A DNA stretch of 64,000 bases from contig JAMCRR010000006.1 in NCBI GenBank assembly GCA_023381565.1, forward strand, positions 1 through 64,000. The letters run 5' to 3'. How positions within the stretch are numbered: position 1 is the stretch's first letter; every line of letters begins with the position of its first letter. Below the pieces are notes generated by a model that had not been told where the DNA came from, did not search any database, and saw only the letters and a program-made list of their open reading frames with translations. The position numbers and the translations under genes were made by a program. Origin of the DNA: Chloroflexota bacterium. GTDB taxonomy: Bacteria; Chloroflexota; Anaerolineae; Anaerolineales; Anaerolineaceae. Shown here one piece after another: positions 1 through 9,360 of the stretch.

Positions 1-125
1 CACCGCCGGAAAGAACGCCAGCGGCTCGCAACAACACGCTCCGGTGACTTTAAAAGCCGCGCTCATTGGTCAGCGGGACCTTTCAATTGCTGCGCACGCT
101 CAATCCAGGCGCAAAAATAGAATGG
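1..125. other. Left edge, no gene assigned
   Basis: These bases lie beyond the stop of the first lipoprotein gene. A minus-strand ATG at 64-66 opens a frame that runs off the left edge, and one plus-strand frame is also open for about 40 codons. Neither has enough sequence to be identified, so no gene is called. Confidence 0.4.
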
Positions 126-1211
126 CTACTTCAAATACCGATCATAAAATTCGATCGTGTGCGTCATGGCGGCGCTGAAATAATGCGAAAGATTATGGTC
201 ATCGCCCGGGTAGGAATAGATCTCCACCGTTCCACCTGCAGCCTGGATTTCTTGCGCCAGGGTCTCCGAAAACGCCGGGGGTACCTCTTCATCGGCAGTA
301 CCGTAATCGAGCTGCAGCGGCCCCGAAAGATCCGAAAGGAAGGCATTCGCCGAGATCGAGTCCCAGAACGCCGGGTTTTCCTGCGGAGTGCCGTACTGGG
401 CTACCCAGGCGCTGCGCCAGCCGCGGCCTTCCGGCGGCGGGGTCGGCGTGGGTCCGGGGTGCCTCCAGTTGTAGAACATATCCGTGTACGAGCCCACCAC
501 CCCCGACCAGATTACCCCGGCCTTGATATCCGGCGAGATCACCATGGCGCGCAGGGTGAGGAAGCCGCCCATCGAGTGTCCCCACATGCCGATCTTTTGG
601 GGGTTGGCTTGCGGGTAGCGCTCGAGCGAGGCTACCGCGTTGAGCACGTCGACGGTGTAACCGGGGCTGCCATAAGCGCCGCTGGCTGTGCCTTCGGAAC
701 GGTCGTTGCCGCGGTAGTCGATGCGAAAGACGATGTAGCCGGACCGCGCCAGCCAATCGACGTATGCGATGTAACGCTCGGTGGTGCGGTATTGCCTGGG
801 GGGGATGTACCCGTGGTTAAAGACGATAGCGGGCCAGCCTCCCGCCGGCGGTTCGCCATTGGGCACAGTGAGCAAAGCGTAGATCTTCAATCCTTCAGAG
901 AGGTAAGAGGCGTAATAGCGGTGGTAGTTCGACCCTGCAGCCAGCTCCTCCTCGATAGTGATATCGCTGCCCGGATAAGATACCCGGCGCATGGCCTGGA
1001 TATCCATAGGGTTCGGGATGGGCGTAGGGGTGAGCGTGGGGGGGACAGTCGTGGGGACAGGTGTGTGGGTTGGGGTCAGGCTGGCCGTGGGAGATGGCGG
1101 CAGCGGAGTAGCAGCAGGCGGCGGCGGAGTGGGCTGCACTGCGGTCGGAACCGGGCTGCTACAACCGGTCAAAAAAACTACTGATAGAACTATAAAGACT
1201 ATTTTTCTCAT
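126..1211 (-). CDS. Secreted lipoprotein, alpha/beta hydrolase (S9/dienelactone hydrolase-like)
   Basis: The 361-residue product starts with a short lipoprotein signal peptide ending in the lipobox LTGC (Cys17). A Pro/Thr-rich linker follows to about residue 70, which should hold the enzyme away from the membrane. The rest is an alpha/beta hydrolase fold: nucleophile elbow GHSMGG (Ser213), a likely acid in the GTADEE segment near 305 and a likely His in GDDHNLS near 339. Family knowledge suggests a serine peptidase or esterase of the prolyl-oligopeptidase/dienelactone hydrolase type acting outside the cytoplasm; the substrate cannot be read. The ATG lacks a strong ribosome binding site. The downstream gene lies outside the window. 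Confidence 0.85.
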   Translation of the reverse strand: MRKIVFIVLSVVFLTGCSSPVPTAVQPTPPPPAATPLPPSPTASLTPTHTPVPTTVPPTLTPTPIPNPMDIQAMRRVSYPGSDITIEEELAAGSNYHRYYASYLSEGLKIYALLTVPNGEPPAGGWPAIVFNHGYIPPRQYRTTERYIAYVDWLARSGYIVFRIDYRGNDRSEGTASGAYGSPGYTVDVLNAVASLERYPQANPQKIGMWGHSMGGFLTLRAMVISPDIKAGVIWSGVVGSYTDMFYNWRHPGPTPTPPPEGRGWRSAWVAQYGTPQENPAFWDSISANAFLSDLSGPLQLDYGTADEEVPPAFSETLAQEIQAAGGTVEIYSYPGDDHNLSHYFSAAMTHTIEFYDRYLK

Positions 1212-1275
1212 AAGAGGTCAGGGCGCTTATCTCAGGAACTCATCTATCCGCTTCAAATCCGTTGACCCATGACGA

Positions 1276-1917
1276 TTATTGGCTCAGACTTCCCTCAGCC
1301 CGTTCCTTGATCCCGTCCATCATGGCGTGCTGCATGACGAAGGCCATGGCATCGAAGACATCCCATATCCCGCCGACATTATTGGTACGCGTGCGAATCA
1401 CCAGCCGTGTGGTCTGAGCATCCACCGGCTGCAGCACAAACGCCCAGGTATCGTTCCACGCAGCCTCATCCGGGGTGTGGTGGCCCAGGATCAGCGCCTG
1501 GTTCAGCAAAACCTCAGCCACGATATACGGCGGGGGATTCGGCTGGGTTTTGGGCATCATACGCACCAGGTCACCCGGTTTCACCTCCTGCCACTCGGGG
1601 TGGATACGATCGGCGTTATGCATATCGCAGCCAACCAGATTCTCCAACCACTCGATGCTGTACAGCCCACCCTTTTCTTGCCCCATCTGCGCCAGCCAGG
1701 GCCAGATCTGCTCCGCCGGGGCGCGGATGGTGATGGCGTTGGTCTGGATGGCCCCCGGCTCAGGCAGCAGCGTGTCGCCGGGCAGGGCAGCTTCGAGCTC
1801 TGTTTGTGTGGCTCCCCATTTCGCGTACAGAGGTCGGATAACGAACTTAATTGCTAGAAATACCAGGACGACCACAGCAACAAGGCTGACGAGAATGATG
1901 CCGATAGTTTTGACCAT
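1276..1917 (-). CDS. SRPBCC-fold protein with N-terminal membrane helix
   Basis: 213 residues. One hydrophobic helix (about residues 4-28) is followed by a domain resembling the SRPBCC/polyketide cyclase superfamily: an N-terminal strand with APAEQIWPWLAQMG and a YSIEWLEN segment, typical of small-molecule-binding START-like proteins. AGGAGA lies about 6 bases before the ATG and supports the start. The gene is 64 bases upstream of the lipoprotein hydrolase on the same strand, so co-transcription is possible. The ligand is unknown, and a lipid-binding or enzymatic role is equally possible. Confidence 0.75.
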   Translation of the reverse strand: MVKTIGIILVSLVAVVVLVFLAIKFVIRPLYAKWGATQTELEAALPGDTLLPEPGAIQTNAITIRAPAEQIWPWLAQMGQEKGGLYSIEWLENLVGCDMHNADRIHPEWQEVKPGDLVRMMPKTQPNPPPYIVAEVLLNQALILGHHTPDEAAWNDTWAFVLQPVDAQTTRLVIRTRTNNVGGIWDVFDAMAFVMQHAMMDGIKERAEGSLSQ

Positions 1918-2020
1918 TGGTGTCTCCTATCTCTTCGATCACCCTGGGGATGGTGATGCACAATTGCGCAGCAATCAGAGAGAACTCAGACTATCCTCTG
2001 AAGGAATCAGAGTTGGCCTG

Positions 2021-2809
2021 CTACTTTTTGCTCTGCCGCTCATTAATCAATAAACGAATCTGCGCGGCCATTTGTTGCACCTGGTAATCCAGAGCTCTGC
2101 GTCCCATCTCGACGGTTGCCCGGCGCGGGTCGCCCAAGACGCCGTTTTCGGTAAGCGATTTCATCCCCTCTCGGAAGAGCTTCTCCTCCACCTCGAAAAG
2201 GTCTCCCATCCAGCCCGGCGCGGCCTGGTCCATGTGGACCAGGTCTGGCCGGACTGCCAGCATCATGGCCGTTTCGACGACGTCAGCATGCCCCGAGGCT
2301 TCTTCTTTCGTGCCGCCGTACTCGTTGACCAGCAGGTCTTGCAGCCCACCCACGAAGGCTTCCATATCCACATAAGGGATGACCTCGATTGCGAATCCCT
2401 GCCGGGTGAGGTTCTCCTGGATATTGGGCGCTGCCTGCTCGATGGCGGCAAAGTTGCCACCATGGCTGCTGATGAGCACCAGGCAGCGGAATCCGTGGCG
2501 AGCCAGAGACAGGCAGTAATCCTCCAGAATCCGCGTGAACGTCTCTGGCGAAAGAGTCAGCGAGCCGGGGAAACCCATGTGGTGAGCCGACAGCCCCGGC
2601 CGGATGACCGGCGCAGCAAAGGCATGCCCCAGCCGCCCGGCAATGCGCACCCCAAGCTCCTCCCCCAGGCGCGCATCGGTTACCAGCGGCAGGTGTGGCC
2701 CGTGCTGCTCAATCGATCCGGCGGTGATGACGACCGTATCGTAGCCTTCCTGAAGCGCCGATTGTACATCTTTCCACGTGCACTCTTCCAAGCGGATTGG
2801 ATAAGGCAT
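2021..2809 (-). CDS. Creatininase family protein (amidohydrolase)
   Basis: 262 residues from the ATG at 2809, chosen over an upstream in-frame start because CAGGAG sits about 6 bases before it and homologues begin with a similar motif (MPYPIRLEE). The hallmarks of the creatininase/MftE/FAPy-deformylase family are present: GSIEQHGPHLPL (metal-binding Glu/His), a DARLGEEL Asp-containing helix, SSHGGNFAA, and a late Glu in the HADVVETAMML stretch. Members are cytoplasmic, metal-dependent and cleave cyclic amides such as creatinine or process redox-peptide precursors. No mycofactocin or F420 genes are nearby, so the substrate is open. Confidence 0.85.
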   Translation of the reverse strand: MPYPIRLEECTWKDVQSALQEGYDTVVITAGSIEQHGPHLPLVTDARLGEELGVRIAGRLGHAFAAPVIRPGLSAHHMGFPGSLTLSPETFTRILEDYCLSLARHGFRCLVLISSHGGNFAAIEQAAPNIQENLTRQGFAIEVIPYVDMEAFVGGLQDLLVNEYGGTKEEASGHADVVETAMMLAVRPDLVHMDQAAPGWMGDLFEVEEKLFREGMKSLTENGVLGDPRRATVEMGRRALDYQVQQMAAQIRLLINERQSKK

Positions 2810-2906
2810 GGGCACTCCTGAACTTATGAGATTGGTGATTAGGTTAAGGCGAGTGGTACCGGTTGATTTTACCGCAGGATAGCCCACCGGAAAACCATCA
2901 ATTGGA

Positions 2907-3668
2907 TCATCTGATCAGGTAGATGCCTGCCACAACGACCCCGATCACCACCACCACCCAGCGCAGCACCGCCGGCTTGATGCGCCCGGCGATCCTCCCG
3001 CCGATGCTCCCGCCAATCAGGGCGCAGACCGCCATCAGGGCGGCTACCGGCCAGATGACGTTTTTCGAAAATACGAAGAAAATCGCCGCGGCAACATTAA
3101 CGCTGAGGGCAATTGCCTGCTTCAAGGCGTTGAGTTTGGTGAGCGAGTCGCTCAAGATCAAACCGAGCACCGCCAGCACGATCACGCTCAACCCGGCGCC
3201 GAAATATCCACCGTAAATACCCGCTATAGCAATCGGCAGCGCTCCCAAGGCGGCCATGACTGCCGAAGACCCGGCCGTCCCTGTATGCCGGCTGAGCCAG
3301 GAGCGCAGCGGATCGGATATCGCCAACAGGCCCGAGGCGAGCAGGATCAGGAATGGCACCAACGCTTCGAAGACTTTCTCTCCTGTATTCAAAAGCAGGA
3401 TACCGCCGGCAACCCCGCCGATCACCCCTGCCGGGAGGTAGAACCAGAGCCGCGGCAGCTGCGGTCGCAGATCTTTGAACTGCGCCAGGGTGGCTCCCAG
3501 GTAACCGGGGCAGAGCGCCACAGTGTTCGTCACGTTCGCGGCCACTGCCGGCACCCCCATCGCCACCAGCATCGGGAAAGTGATCAGGGTGCCACCCCCG
3601 GCCAGGGCATTCACCATCCCGGCTGCCATGGCTGCCAGGCCAACCAGTACATAGTTAAACCACTCCAT
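2907..3668 (-). CDS. TauE/SafE-family permease
   Basis: About 253 residues with roughly seven to eight hydrophobic segments. The N-terminal half carries the Gly/Ala-rich pattern [13 protein letters not shown] typical of the sulfite exporter TauE/SafE (DUF81) family, repeated in weaker form as GGYFGAG in the second half. These proteins move organic or inorganic sulfur anions, or other carboxylates, across the inner membrane. Two starts are possible: the ATG at 3668, or a TTG at 3674 that has GGAG at better spacing. The gene follows the SDR gene closely and precedes the creatininase gene, so the three may form an operon. Confidence 0.85.
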   Translation of the reverse strand: MEWFNYVLVGLAAMAAGMVNALAGGGTLITFPMLVAMGVPAVAANVTNTVALCPGYLGATLAQFKDLRPQLPRLWFYLPAGVIGGVAGGILLLNTGEKVFEALVPFLILLASGLLAISDPLRSWLSRHTGTAGSSAVMAALGALPIAIAGIYGGYFGAGLSVIVLAVLGLILSDSLTKLNALKQAIALSVNVAAAIFFVFSKNVIWPVAALMAVCALIGGSIGGRIAGRIKPAVLRWVVVVIGVVVAGIYLIR

Positions 3669-3699
3669 AATCAATAATAACTACTCCATTCTTCGTTGT

Positions 3700-4470
3700 T
3701 TACTGTATTGTCCAGCCACCGTCGACCATCAGGGTGGCCCCGGTGATCAGTGAGGCAGCCGGCGAAGCCAGGAAGAGCACCGGCCCGGCTACGTCGGATG
3801 GATCTCCGACCCTGCCCAAGGGGATGCGCTTCACAACCGACTGTCGAAATTCCGCCTCCTCCAGCCACTTCGCCGTCCCGGGTGTTTCGATGAAGGTCGG
3901 CGCTACGGCGTTTACGTTGATGTTATAGCGCGCCCATTCCAGCGCCAGGCATTTGGTCAGGTGGGAGATGGCCGCCTTCGTCATGCAGTACACCGACTCG
4001 GTCGGCAGGGCGACAAACCCGGCCTGAGAGCCGATGTTGATGATCCGCCCGCCGCCTTGCCGGATCATGACTCTGCCCACAGCCTGAGAGGTGAAGAAAG
4101 TGCCTTTGAGGTTGACCCTCAGGGCATCATCGAAGTCTGTTTCGTTCACCTCTTCAGCCGGGTTGGCTTCGCCGATGCCGGCATTGTTCACCAGGATATC
4201 GATGCGCCCGAAGGCCTGCACAGCCTCGTCCACCGCAGCGAAGATTTCTCCCATCTGGCTGACATCCATCTGCAGCGGCAGCACCTTCCGCCCCATGCTC
4301 TCGATTTGAGCCGCCAATTCCTGCCCGCTGGATTTTTCCCGTAAACCCAGCAGGATATCTGCGCCGGCGTGCGCCAGGGCCAACGCGCATGCCCTGCCGA
4401 TGCCGCGGGCAGCTCCTGTGACGAGGGCCACCTTACCGTGGAGCTCGAACGAAGTTAGTGTATCAATCAT
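3700..4470 (-). CDS. SDR family oxidoreductase
   Basis: 256 residues from the ATG at 4470. Classical short-chain dehydrogenase signature: cofactor loop TGAARGIG near the N-terminus, NNAGIG after beta-4, catalytic Ser in INIGSQAG and the YxxxK pair in YCMTK, and a C-terminal MVDGGWT typical of the glucose/ribitol or 3-oxoacyl-ACP reductase branch. It should reduce or oxidise a keto/hydroxyl group with NAD(P)H. The order SDR-TauE permease-creatininase suggests a small catabolic operon, but the substrate cannot be named. Confidence 0.88.
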   Translation of the reverse strand: MIDTLTSFELHGKVALVTGAARGIGRACALALAHAGADILLGLREKSSGQELAAQIESMGRKVLPLQMDVSQMGEIFAAVDEAVQAFGRIDILVNNAGIGEANPAEEVNETDFDDALRVNLKGTFFTSQAVGRVMIRQGGGRIINIGSQAGFVALPTESVYCMTKAAISHLTKCLALEWARYNINVNAVAPTFIETPGTAKWLEEAEFRQSVVKRIPLGRVGDPSDVAGPVLFLASPAASLITGATLMVDGGWTIQ

Positions 4471-4801
4471 CGCTTCCCACCCCAATCGAATTGGATATGC
4501 AGATCGATTTACTCGAGAGCTTGATTATAGCATCCTCAATCAGCATTTCCATTGGCGAAGATTCGAATCTAATCCGAGATTCCAGTGTTTATATACTATA
4601 ATAGTCTCTAAGGTATACTATCGTGGGTTTAAGCACGATGACAGAGTTCCCATCTGAAGTAGCAATCTCATAAAACCAAATAGCCAGGTGGACGGTGGAA
4701 AGGAGCAGCCGTCCCCACCCGAACAGAACGAGCGTGGCACCATCTGACCAATCCTATCCATTACAGACATGATGGCGGTTATTGCCCATCGAGGAGGAGA
4801 T
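4471..4801. other. Divergent intergenic region with -10-like box
   Basis: This 331-base gap separates the minus-strand SDR operon from the plus-strand beta-helix gene. A perfect -10 hexamer TATAAT lies at 4597-4602, without a good -35 at 17 bases, and TATACTAT occurs twice around it (about 4593-4600 and 4614-4621). The rest shows no gene. GAGGAGGAGA at 4791-4800 is the ribosome binding site of the next gene. Confidence 0.45.
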
Positions 4802-7189
4802 ATGTTCGGAAAAGCATGGCGGTTGATTATATTAACCCTGTTGATCGGGGTATGCCTGCAGCCTGCATATTCGGCTCAGGCAGCAGAACCAGTGAAACCC
4901 ATGGGGGCCAACCAATCCAGCGCAGGTGGAACCGGCATCCTGGCAAGCGCAGCTACCTTCAACTGGTATAACGGTTTAACTCAATATTCAACCATTACAA
5001 ACTGTGCCAGCATTATCCAGGGCGCTCCATATCAAGAGAATGGCGTGGGAACTTATGTTGGTTTTTATGCCGATCCCAACGGCGGATACCCGGGGCTGAA
5101 TGACACGTACTACTTGCACGTAGTTGTCGGCGGCCTGGGTAACGCCTGCAGCGGCATGCGCGCCTATATCGACCTGGCCCTGCCGGACAACACCTCGCCC
5201 GCGATCGATTCCACGAACAAAGTCTTTTGCTTATATGATGGCGTTGCCATCACTCCGGCTTCAGACTGTCCCCAATCCCTTCCGGCGTCAACCTACAACT
5301 CTGGCATGCTCGAAATCCCTGCTCCTTCCACGAGTGACTATTCGTGGCCAATTCCTCAAGGTCACATCCTCGAGATCCAGATACCCGTGCGCTCTACCGC
5401 TGCCTTGAGCAACAGCCCCTTCCAGGCCAAGGTTTGGGTCCTGGACGGGAACAGCAGTCCGTGGCTGCAGCCCCAGCAGGGAGTATACGTCTTCAGCAGC
5501 ACCCCGACAATCCTATACCCCAGCCCGGCAACCACCACCATCACCACAAGCACAGGTCATTCTGAGGCCTATCTATATACTTACGGAATCGGCGGCACCG
5601 GTTATTTCGATCTCGGTACCACCACTTCCTACAGCCTCGTCCACGAACCTGTCGCCATAGCAGCCGGTGGGAATGCCTACCTGGCCTGGGACGATTGGGG
5701 GCCTCCGCCTCTCGATCCGGATACACTCTACCACTGGCGGTTTACATTCTCTGCCTCCAACGGACAAACTTATTATGGAGCCGACCAGACTTTCCGTACC
5801 TTACCCACCGGTCGCGCTACGGTTGGCAGCGGTATCGCTTCGAGCTGCACCGAAGCAGCCTTATCGACTGCTTTGGGCACTGCCCAGGAGGTCACCTTCG
5901 ACTGCGGGCTCATCCCGGTTACGATCCCGCTGACCGGCGCCACCTCCATCAGCTCGAATGTGTCCATCGACGGGGGCAATACCGTGACCCTGGATGCCAA
6001 CAACGCGGCTGCTCACTTCGACGTATCGCCGGGCGCTCACCTGACCTTGACGAAGATCAATCTGATCAACGGGAAGAATGACGCAGGCTGCGGGGGGTCG
6101 ATCCATGTATCCACCAACGCGCAATTGACGCTCAACGAAGCCCGTTTTTCAAACAATGCGACCAGCAATAGGGGTGGGGCAATCTGCATCGAAGCGGACG
6201 GTTCCGCCGACATCCACGATTCTCTCTTTGAAGATAATACCTCCTTGGCAGGAGGCGCAATTTATAACCAGGGTAATCTCGTCATCACCCACAGCGCCTT
6301 TACCACAAATACTGCTGGCGGGCATGGCGGCGCAATCCAGGCCTATGGTCCTATCAACCTGAGCGATTCGACCTTTACCACGAATAGCGCCGGGGGCAAT
6401 GGCGGCGCCATCGATACGACGGTCGATGCGACAGTGACTGACAGCACGTTCAGCACCAATACGGCCGGTTATCGCGGCGGCGGGATCAACAGTTACCTGG
6501 GGGTCTTGACCGTCGTGGGAAGCACTTTTACAGAAAATGGCGCGGAAATGTACGGCGGGGGAATCTCCAACGACGGTGGACCGGCCTCGATCCAGACCAG
6601 TACCCTGGTCAACAACACGGCAAAAGGCAACGGCGGCGGGATAGAAAATTCGGGCACGCTGACGCTTACCAACAGCACGGTGGATACCAACGAGGCCACC
6701 GCTTCGAACGGCGGCGGAATTTATTGGTCTGGAGGCTCGATAACCATCCTGAACTCGACAATTGTAGGGAATACCGGGGCCGAGGGCGGCAACCTGTACG
6801 TTGGCGGTTCCTATAATGCCGCGATCGAGCTCAAGAATACGATCATCAGCGCCGGCAGCCCAAATAATTGCGACAGCACGGTCAAATCTAATGGATATAA
6901 CCTTGAAGACGCCGATTCGTGCGGCCTTACGTCTACCAGCGATCGTGCCTCCACGAATCCTATGCTCGGTCCGCTGCAAGATAACCGGGGCACGACGTTG
7001 ACCCGCCTGCTCTTGCCTGGCAGCCCGGCGATCGATGCAGGCACCAATACCGGGTGCCCGGCTATCGACCAACGCGGGGACCTGCGCCCGATCGACGGAA
7101 ACCACGACGGCCTGCCCGTGTGCGACATCGGCGCAGTCGAGGTGACTTCATCCACAATTCGGATTTTCTTGCCGCTCACGAAACGCTAA
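4802..7189 (+). CDS. Secreted right-handed beta-helix protein, choice-of-anchor-Q type
   Basis: 795 residues from the ATG at 4802, which follows GAGGAGGAGAT and leaves a clean signal peptide (about 1-30, ending near AQAAEP). Residues up to about 350 are a beta-rich secreted region. From about 390 to 700 it contains repeated turns such as GGAI/GGGI plus N-rich strands (SxFxxNTAxxxGGAI), the pattern of polymorphic outer-membrane-protein-like parallel beta-helices. The C-terminal region has the choice-of-anchor-Q element (GSPAIDAGTN, DQRGDLRPIDG, CDIGAVEV). The last residues, IRIFLPLTKR, match a tail seen on two other secreted proteins here. Probable surface or extracellular protein, possibly adhesive or polysaccharide-binding. 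Confidence 0.85.
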   Translation: MFGKAWRLIILTLLIGVCLQPAYSAQAAEPVKPMGANQSSAGGTGILASAATFNWYNGLTQYSTITNCASIIQGAPYQENGVGTYVGFYADPNGGYPGLNDTYYLHVVVGGLGNACSGMRAYIDLALPDNTSPAIDSTNKVFCLYDGVAITPASDCPQSLPASTYNSGMLEIPAPSTSDYSWPIPQGHILEIQIPVRSTAALSNSPFQAKVWVLDGNSSPWLQPQQGVYVFSSTPTILYPSPATTTITTSTGHSEAYLYTYGIGGTGYFDLGTTTSYSLVHEPVAIAAGGNAYLAWDDWGPPPLDPDTLYHWRFTFSASNGQTYYGADQTFRTLPTGRATVGSGIASSCTEAALSTALGTAQEVTFDCGLIPVTIPLTGATSISSNVSIDGGNTVTLDANNAAAHFDVSPGAHLTLTKINLINGKNDAGCGGSIHVSTNAQLTLNEARFSNNATSNRGGAICIEADGSADIHDSLFEDNTSLAGGAIYNQGNLVITHSAFTTNTAGGHGGAIQAYGPINLSDSTFTTNSAGGNGGAIDTTVDATVTDSTFSTNTAGYRGGGINSYLGVLTVVGSTFTENGAEMYGGGISNDGGPASIQTSTLVNNTAKGNGGGIENSGTLTLTNSTVDTNEATASNGGGIYWSGGSITILNSTIVGNTGAEGGNLYVGGSYNAAIELKNTIISAGSPNNCDSTVKSNGYNLEDADSCGLTSTSDRASTNPMLGPLQDNRGTTLTRLLLPGSPAIDAGTNTGCPAIDQRGDLRPIDGNHDGLPVCDIGAVEVTSSTIRIFLPLTKR

Positions 7190-7211
7190 GGCTGAATACA
7201 GGGATTGGAGG

Positions 7212-8228
7212 CTATTCGTTTTCCTTGCGTTTCTTTTCGAGCGAGACCAGGAAATAAAAGGTCAGAATGCCAATCACCACCATCGCTAATAAAAAGAGTG
7301 GGTAGGCGATCCTCCAATTCTGCGTCCCGGTCATCATGGAAAATTCCGACATGCCCCCAATCCCGGCCAGGAGCGTTAGCGGCATAAATATCGTGGTGAT
7401 AAAAGTCAAACGACGCACAGTGACATTCGTGTCGTTGGCTGCGCGGGTCATCTGGTTGTTGATCATCGAGAGATACATTTCCATCAAACTGGTCACAATG
7501 TCACGCGAAGACTCGGTCAGCTCGAAGAATTTTGCCAGGTGATCGTAGATATCGCGGTAAAGGAGAATGGCTTTCTCGGATATAAAAAGACAGTCCTTCC
7601 GGCAGATCTTCACCAGGATTTCCCGCTCGTGGAACAGGCTCTTGCGCAGGTTCAACAGCTCCCGGCGCAGTCGCAACAGCTCGGCAGGGTTGAATGCGGC
7701 GTGGTTGGCAAGGATTAAGTCCTCGGCGGTGTCCAACTCCTCTTCCAGACCTTCGATGGCAGAGAACTTCTTGTCAACAATATAATCCAGGAATACATGA
7801 GCCAGGAATGCCGGTCCCTGCCTGGCGCTCTCGATATCGAACTCAACCATGCGTTCGATCTCCTTCAGCGTTGGCCGGCTATCCGGGTCCTCTCGGCTGA
7901 CCGTGACCAGGAATTTGCTGCCGATAAAGAGATCTACCTCATAAATTGTCAGCGTCTGGTTGGTATAGTGAAAAGCATTAAAAAGGATAAAGGTATGTTT
8001 TGGATAGTCTTCAATCTTGGGGATCTGGTTGTCATCGAAACAGTCTTCAATCGATAGAGGATGCAGCCCCAGAGTTTCTGTCAGACCCGATAATTCTTCT
8101 TTCGACGGATGAATGTAATCCAGCCACAAAAACCCATTATCCTGCATCAACGCCAGGGCTTCTTCAACCGTGGCCAGCCTGACAATTTTGCCTGTCTTCG
8201 AAATATGGTAAAACCTGGATTCGGTCAT
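7212..8228 (-). CDS. CorA-family divalent cation channel, GMS variant
   Basis: 338 residues; ATG at 8228 preceded by AGGGAGA at good spacing. A soluble N-terminal domain and a long helical stalk precede two C-terminal membrane helices, and the protein ends with KKRKENE, as in CorA. The canonical selectivity motif YGMNF at the end of TM1 is replaced: the loop reads GIGGMSEFSMMTG. Family knowledge says CorA/ZntB homologues use GMN, GVN or GIN to select hydrated Mg2+, Ni2+, Co2+ or Zn2+, so ion preference here cannot be assumed. The gene is convergent with the beta-helix gene, 22 bases away. Confidence 0.85.
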   Translation of the reverse strand: MTESRFYHISKTGKIVRLATVEEALALMQDNGFLWLDYIHPSKEELSGLTETLGLHPLSIEDCFDDNQIPKIEDYPKHTFILFNAFHYTNQTLTIYEVDLFIGSKFLVTVSREDPDSRPTLKEIERMVEFDIESARQGPAFLAHVFLDYIVDKKFSAIEGLEEELDTAEDLILANHAAFNPAELLRLRRELLNLRKSLFHEREILVKICRKDCLFISEKAILLYRDIYDHLAKFFELTESSRDIVTSLMEMYLSMINNQMTRAANDTNVTVRRLTFITTIFMPLTLLAGIGGMSEFSMMTGTQNWRIAYPLFLLAMVVIGILTFYFLVSLEKKRKENE

Positions 8229-8462
8229 GACAATCTCCCTGATCCCGATCAAATCTTAAGATGGTCCCTGTCGCGCTAACCTTCCCGGGTCATCCATTAA
8301 TCAAGATAACCTGCCCGCCGTTGCTCAAACCTGAATTCTACCGTAAAACCGGAGGCCGATGTTTTTATTGGATCCAAGAATCAACCAACCGGATACGACT
8401 CCCATCCATGACAATGGATTTCATCGATCGTTATGCTGCGGGGGTAACCAAAATGAGCCTGT

Positions 8463-9290
8463 TCACTCCAGCGGTTTCTTCCCTACATAAATCCCATAAC
8501 CCAGATAATGGAACAGGCTGGCGATAATTTTGGGAGAAGGCATGATTTCGCGAGCGTATCTTCGAAAAGCCGCGCTTTTCACGGACAATCCCAGAAAGCT
8601 TCCCCAGGCACGGAGCCGGTCGAGCTGATCTTGCATGTCCAGTCCTGCCATCTCATTGATGCGCTGCCGGATGGCGTTCATGCGAAAGGATTTCGCCGTA
8701 ACTTCCTGCAAGCCGCAGCTTTCCAGCAGCTGGCACCAACCGTCGGGGGTCAAGAAAATTGCGCCGGCCATGGTGCGCTGGATGTATGCGAGCAGCCCTT
8801 CTGGCGGGGTGCCGTTGATCCACGTGCCCTCGTTCAGCCCGACTGAACCTCCTGGTTTGGCGACGCGAGAGAACTCGCCGATCACCCTGGCCTTATCTGG
8901 CGGAAAGGCGGCGACCGATTCGCAGATGACGGCGTCGAACCTTCCATCTTCAAACGGTAGATCCTGTGCATCTGCCACCTTTAATTCGATGCGTCCCGCC
9001 AGGCCCCTGCGAACGACCCTTTTTTGGGCCCAGGCGACCATCTGCTCCGAAAGGTCAACCCCCACGACCCGGCAGCCATAACGTTTGGCCAGGTGGCAAG
9101 TGGTAACGCCCACGCCGCAACCGACTTCCAGGATGGTTTTGTCTTTGCCGATTTGGCACTCTGTGGCTAAAAGGTCCGTCGCCGGCAGGCCGCCAAAATG
9201 CTTCGTTGCTCCCCAGGAGGATTGCATGCCAAAATAAGAAAATTCTGTGGTCGAGCTCTCATCAGAGGGTCCGTGATCGTGGCTGGGCAT
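8463..9290 (-). CDS. Class I SAM-dependent methyltransferase
   Basis: 275 residues; AGGAGGCAAG precedes the ATG. The Rossmann methyltransferase motifs are clear: motif I LEVGCGVGVTT (about 60-70), the acidic end of beta-2 in GVDLSEQM, an ADAQDLPFEDGRFD motif near 115-130, and a following VICESV strand. It resembles the ubiquinone/menaquinone or small-molecule methyltransferase group (Methyltransf_11/25). The C-terminal half (RMNAIRQRINEMAGLD onwards) is specific to a subgroup I do not recognise. The substrate is unknown. The truncated nitroreductase lies just upstream on the same strand. Confidence 0.8.
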   Translation of the reverse strand: MPSHDHGPSDESSTTEFSYFGMQSSWGATKHFGGLPATDLLATECQIGKDKTILEVGCGVGVTTCHLAKRYGCRVVGVDLSEQMVAWAQKRVVRRGLAGRIELKVADAQDLPFEDGRFDAVICESVAAFPPDKARVIGEFSRVAKPGGSVGLNEGTWINGTPPEGLLAYIQRTMAGAIFLTPDGWCQLLESCGLQEVTAKSFRMNAIRQRINEMAGLDMQDQLDRLRAWGSFLGLSVKSAAFRRYAREIMPSPKIIASLFHYLGYGIYVGKKPLE

Positions 9291-9360
9291 CTTGCCTCCT
9301 GATAAACATATCTTCGGGATGAGGCTAAAAAGGCGGTGGGCAGATCCTGGTGCGACAGGA

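Noticed and set aside
5344-5565. Plus-strand frame with a run of histidines
   Set aside because: The HHHHH tract is a shifted-frame reading of an ACC/ATC-rich part of the beta-helix gene, not a metal-binding protein.
6150-6760. Repetitive GGCGGC and AACACC stretches as possible DNA repeats
   Set aside because: They follow the codon pattern of the parallel beta-helix turns and are explained by the protein repeats.
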